Below are positions 63,052 to 64,000 of a stretch of DNA of 64,000 nucleotides, piece after piece. The stretch comes from Lysinibacillus sphaericus OT4b.31 (GTDB taxonomy: Bacteria; Bacillota; Bacilli; Bacillales_A; Planococcaceae): the NCBI RefSeq assembly GCF_000392615.1, contig NZ_KB933398.1, positions 2,318,691 to 2,382,690 of the forward strand, in the 5' to 3' direction. The notes below the pieces were generated by a model. It had not been told where the DNA came from, ran no database searches, and worked only from the letters and a program-made list of their open reading frames with translations. The position numbers and the translations under genes are program-made. Positions within the stretch are counted from its first letter, which is position 1. Every line of letters starts with the position of its first letter.

Positions 63052-63867
63052 TTGGACATATTAACGGAAAAGCTCATCATTATATCTTTATTCATTCTCA
63101 TCATACATTCCATTGAAACACTCGCATATGCAGTGCGTTTATCGGGAGCTCGTGTGAAATTATTAGCTTCGGCACTATCACTGTTTAATGTCATGGTAAT
63201 GGTATCAAGGTTAGCGAATATGATGCAACAACCCTTTACAGGGAGTTTGATAGATAAAGCACCCGAGGAAAACACCTTTGCGTTTGTAGAGCAGCAATTT
63301 CGCATTATTATTGGCTCTGCTTCACTCGGAACTTTACTAGGTATTCTTTTGTTACCAACGTTTGTAGCCATTTTTTCGAGAGCAATTATTCATTTGTCAG
63401 AGGAAAGAGGATCTATTCCTGGACTTATAAAAAAGGGCTTTAGTATGGAATATTTTAAACGAGGGATGAAGCATATACGTGTGCCGAGCTTCTCCTATTT
63501 AAAGGGAATCAGTTGGCGCGACATCCCACTTAAATTATTTATCATTAATGTAGTGATTACAGCGATTTATACGATAGGTGTTTTGTCGGCACTTTATGCT
63601 TCTTTATTGGTGCCTGAAAGAGAGACAACGGCGGTGATGGCTTCGGGACTTATCAATGGGGTGGCGACGATGTTATTGATCGTATTCATTGACCCGAAAA
63701 TTTCAATTCTTGCAGATGATGTAATCAATCAAAGAGGTAGTTATCTTAGTCTAAAAAGAGTCTCGGTAATGATGATGGGGTCTCGTTTGTTAGGAACAAT
63801 CTTAGCACAAGTTTTATTTATCCCGGGTGCCAAATATGTAGCATGGTTTACCCAATTTATGGTGTAA
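63052..63867 (+). CDS. amj: lipid II flippase Amj family protein
   Basis: 271 residues, six to seven helices. It begins LDILTEKLIIISLFILIIHS and continues IETLAYAVRLSGARVKLLAS, the Amj (YdaH) pattern. Amj is the alternative lipid II flippase that backs up MurJ in Bacillus subtilis, where SigM induces it on envelope stress. The start is TTG at 63052 with AGAAGG at good distance; an earlier in-frame TTG (63028) lacks a site. No SigM promoter was recognised by eye. Confidence 0.9.
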   Translation: MDILTEKLIIISLFILIIHSIETLAYAVRLSGARVKLLASALSLFNVMVMVSRLANMMQQPFTGSLIDKAPEENTFAFVEQQFRIIIGSASLGTLLGILLLPTFVAIFSRAIIHLSEERGSIPGLIKKGFSMEYFKRGMKHIRVPSFSYLKGISWRDIPLKLFIINVVITAIYTIGVLSALYASLLVPERETTAVMASGLINGVATMLLIVFIDPKISILADDVINQRGSYLSLKRVSVMMMGSRLLGTILAQVLFIPGAKYVAWFTQFMV

Positions 63868-63905
63868 ATCATTATTTTTTATTATTTAATTTAAGGAGGA
63901 GTAAC

Positions 63906-64000
63906 TTGAACCGAGAATCTGATAGTGGTCCAACAGATCATTATGATGAGCAACTTCTCACGATTGATGAACAAATTTGTGCGTTAATACAACAGCGTAG
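63906..64000 (+). CDS. unidentified protein, N-terminal part (runs off window)
   Basis: TTG at 63906 behind AAGGAGGAG opens a frame of 31 codons to the window edge: MNRESDSGPTDHYDEQLLTI followed by DEQICALIQQR. The pattern of an acidic start then D-E-x-I-x-x-L-I-x-x-R recalls chorismate-mutase-like helices, but too little is visible to assign. Confidence 0.6.
   Translation, partial: MNRESDSGPTDHYDEQLLTIDEQICALIQQR

Noticed and set aside
1..64000. tRNA or rRNA genes
   Set aside because: No cloverleaf ending in CCA with a T-loop GGTTCRA was noticed, and no rRNA sequence. The T-box leaders are not tRNA genes.

Overview
The window reads as chromosomal DNA of a low-GC, Gram-positive, endospore-forming-type bacillus, most probably Lysinibacillus or a close relative. 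This is an inference from gene content: T-box-controlled proBA and a TyrZ-type tyrosyl-tRNA synthetase, lutABC/lutR, ccdABC, the DUF1659-DUF2922-YvrJ trio, Amj, a FusB-type protein and AGGAGG-type ribosome sites. No rRNA or tRNA gene and no CRISPR array was seen.

Layout. 1-7 kb: end of an EamA exporter, proBA with its T-box, a LysE exporter and a LysR regulator. 7-15 kb: carboxylesterase, BrnQ, an SDR/TetR pair, a DUF4275 gene, then a TetR-hydrolase-dihydrolipoyl dehydrogenase group. 15-20 kb: a PadR operon with three tandem DUF2812 genes and an ABC exporter. 20-31 kb: TelA, a Fur-box gene with a short leader ORF, RarD behind a hairpin-rich leader, T-box/TyrRS, a short MutS2-like ATPase, and an XRE-TPR regulator divergent from an MFS pump. 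31-36 kb: lactate utilisation lutABC with lutR. 36-42 kb: ccdABC, an IS3 element lodged in a terminator, small conserved genes, and a Sco1 protein. 42-49 kb: two broken genes and a cobalamin-riboswitch-led nickel/cobalt-type ABC transporter (nikABCDE). 49-54 kb: a caspase/CHAT-like orphan and two chemotaxis receptors. 54-58 kb: degraded mobile-element and phage-like DNA, then a Wzy-like polymerase. 58-64 kb: FusB-type protein, MarR operon, small membrane proteins, Amj.

The most unusual signal is a set of six intergenic arrays (46 units in all) built on a strict 21-bp period. There are three sequence families: CGCTCRGGTA, TGACGGATA and CGATAAATC. The three cores look related. Almost no array slips by even one base, although much of each unit varies. 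Twenty-one bp is two turns of B-DNA, so the cores would all lie on one face of the helix. I know of no described system that matches.

Several regulators have visible cognate operators: PadR, two TetR, XRE-TPR, LutR, MarR and Fur. In many cases the same palindrome occurs at two related promoters. The 42-58 kb segment holds an unusual number of disrupted genes.
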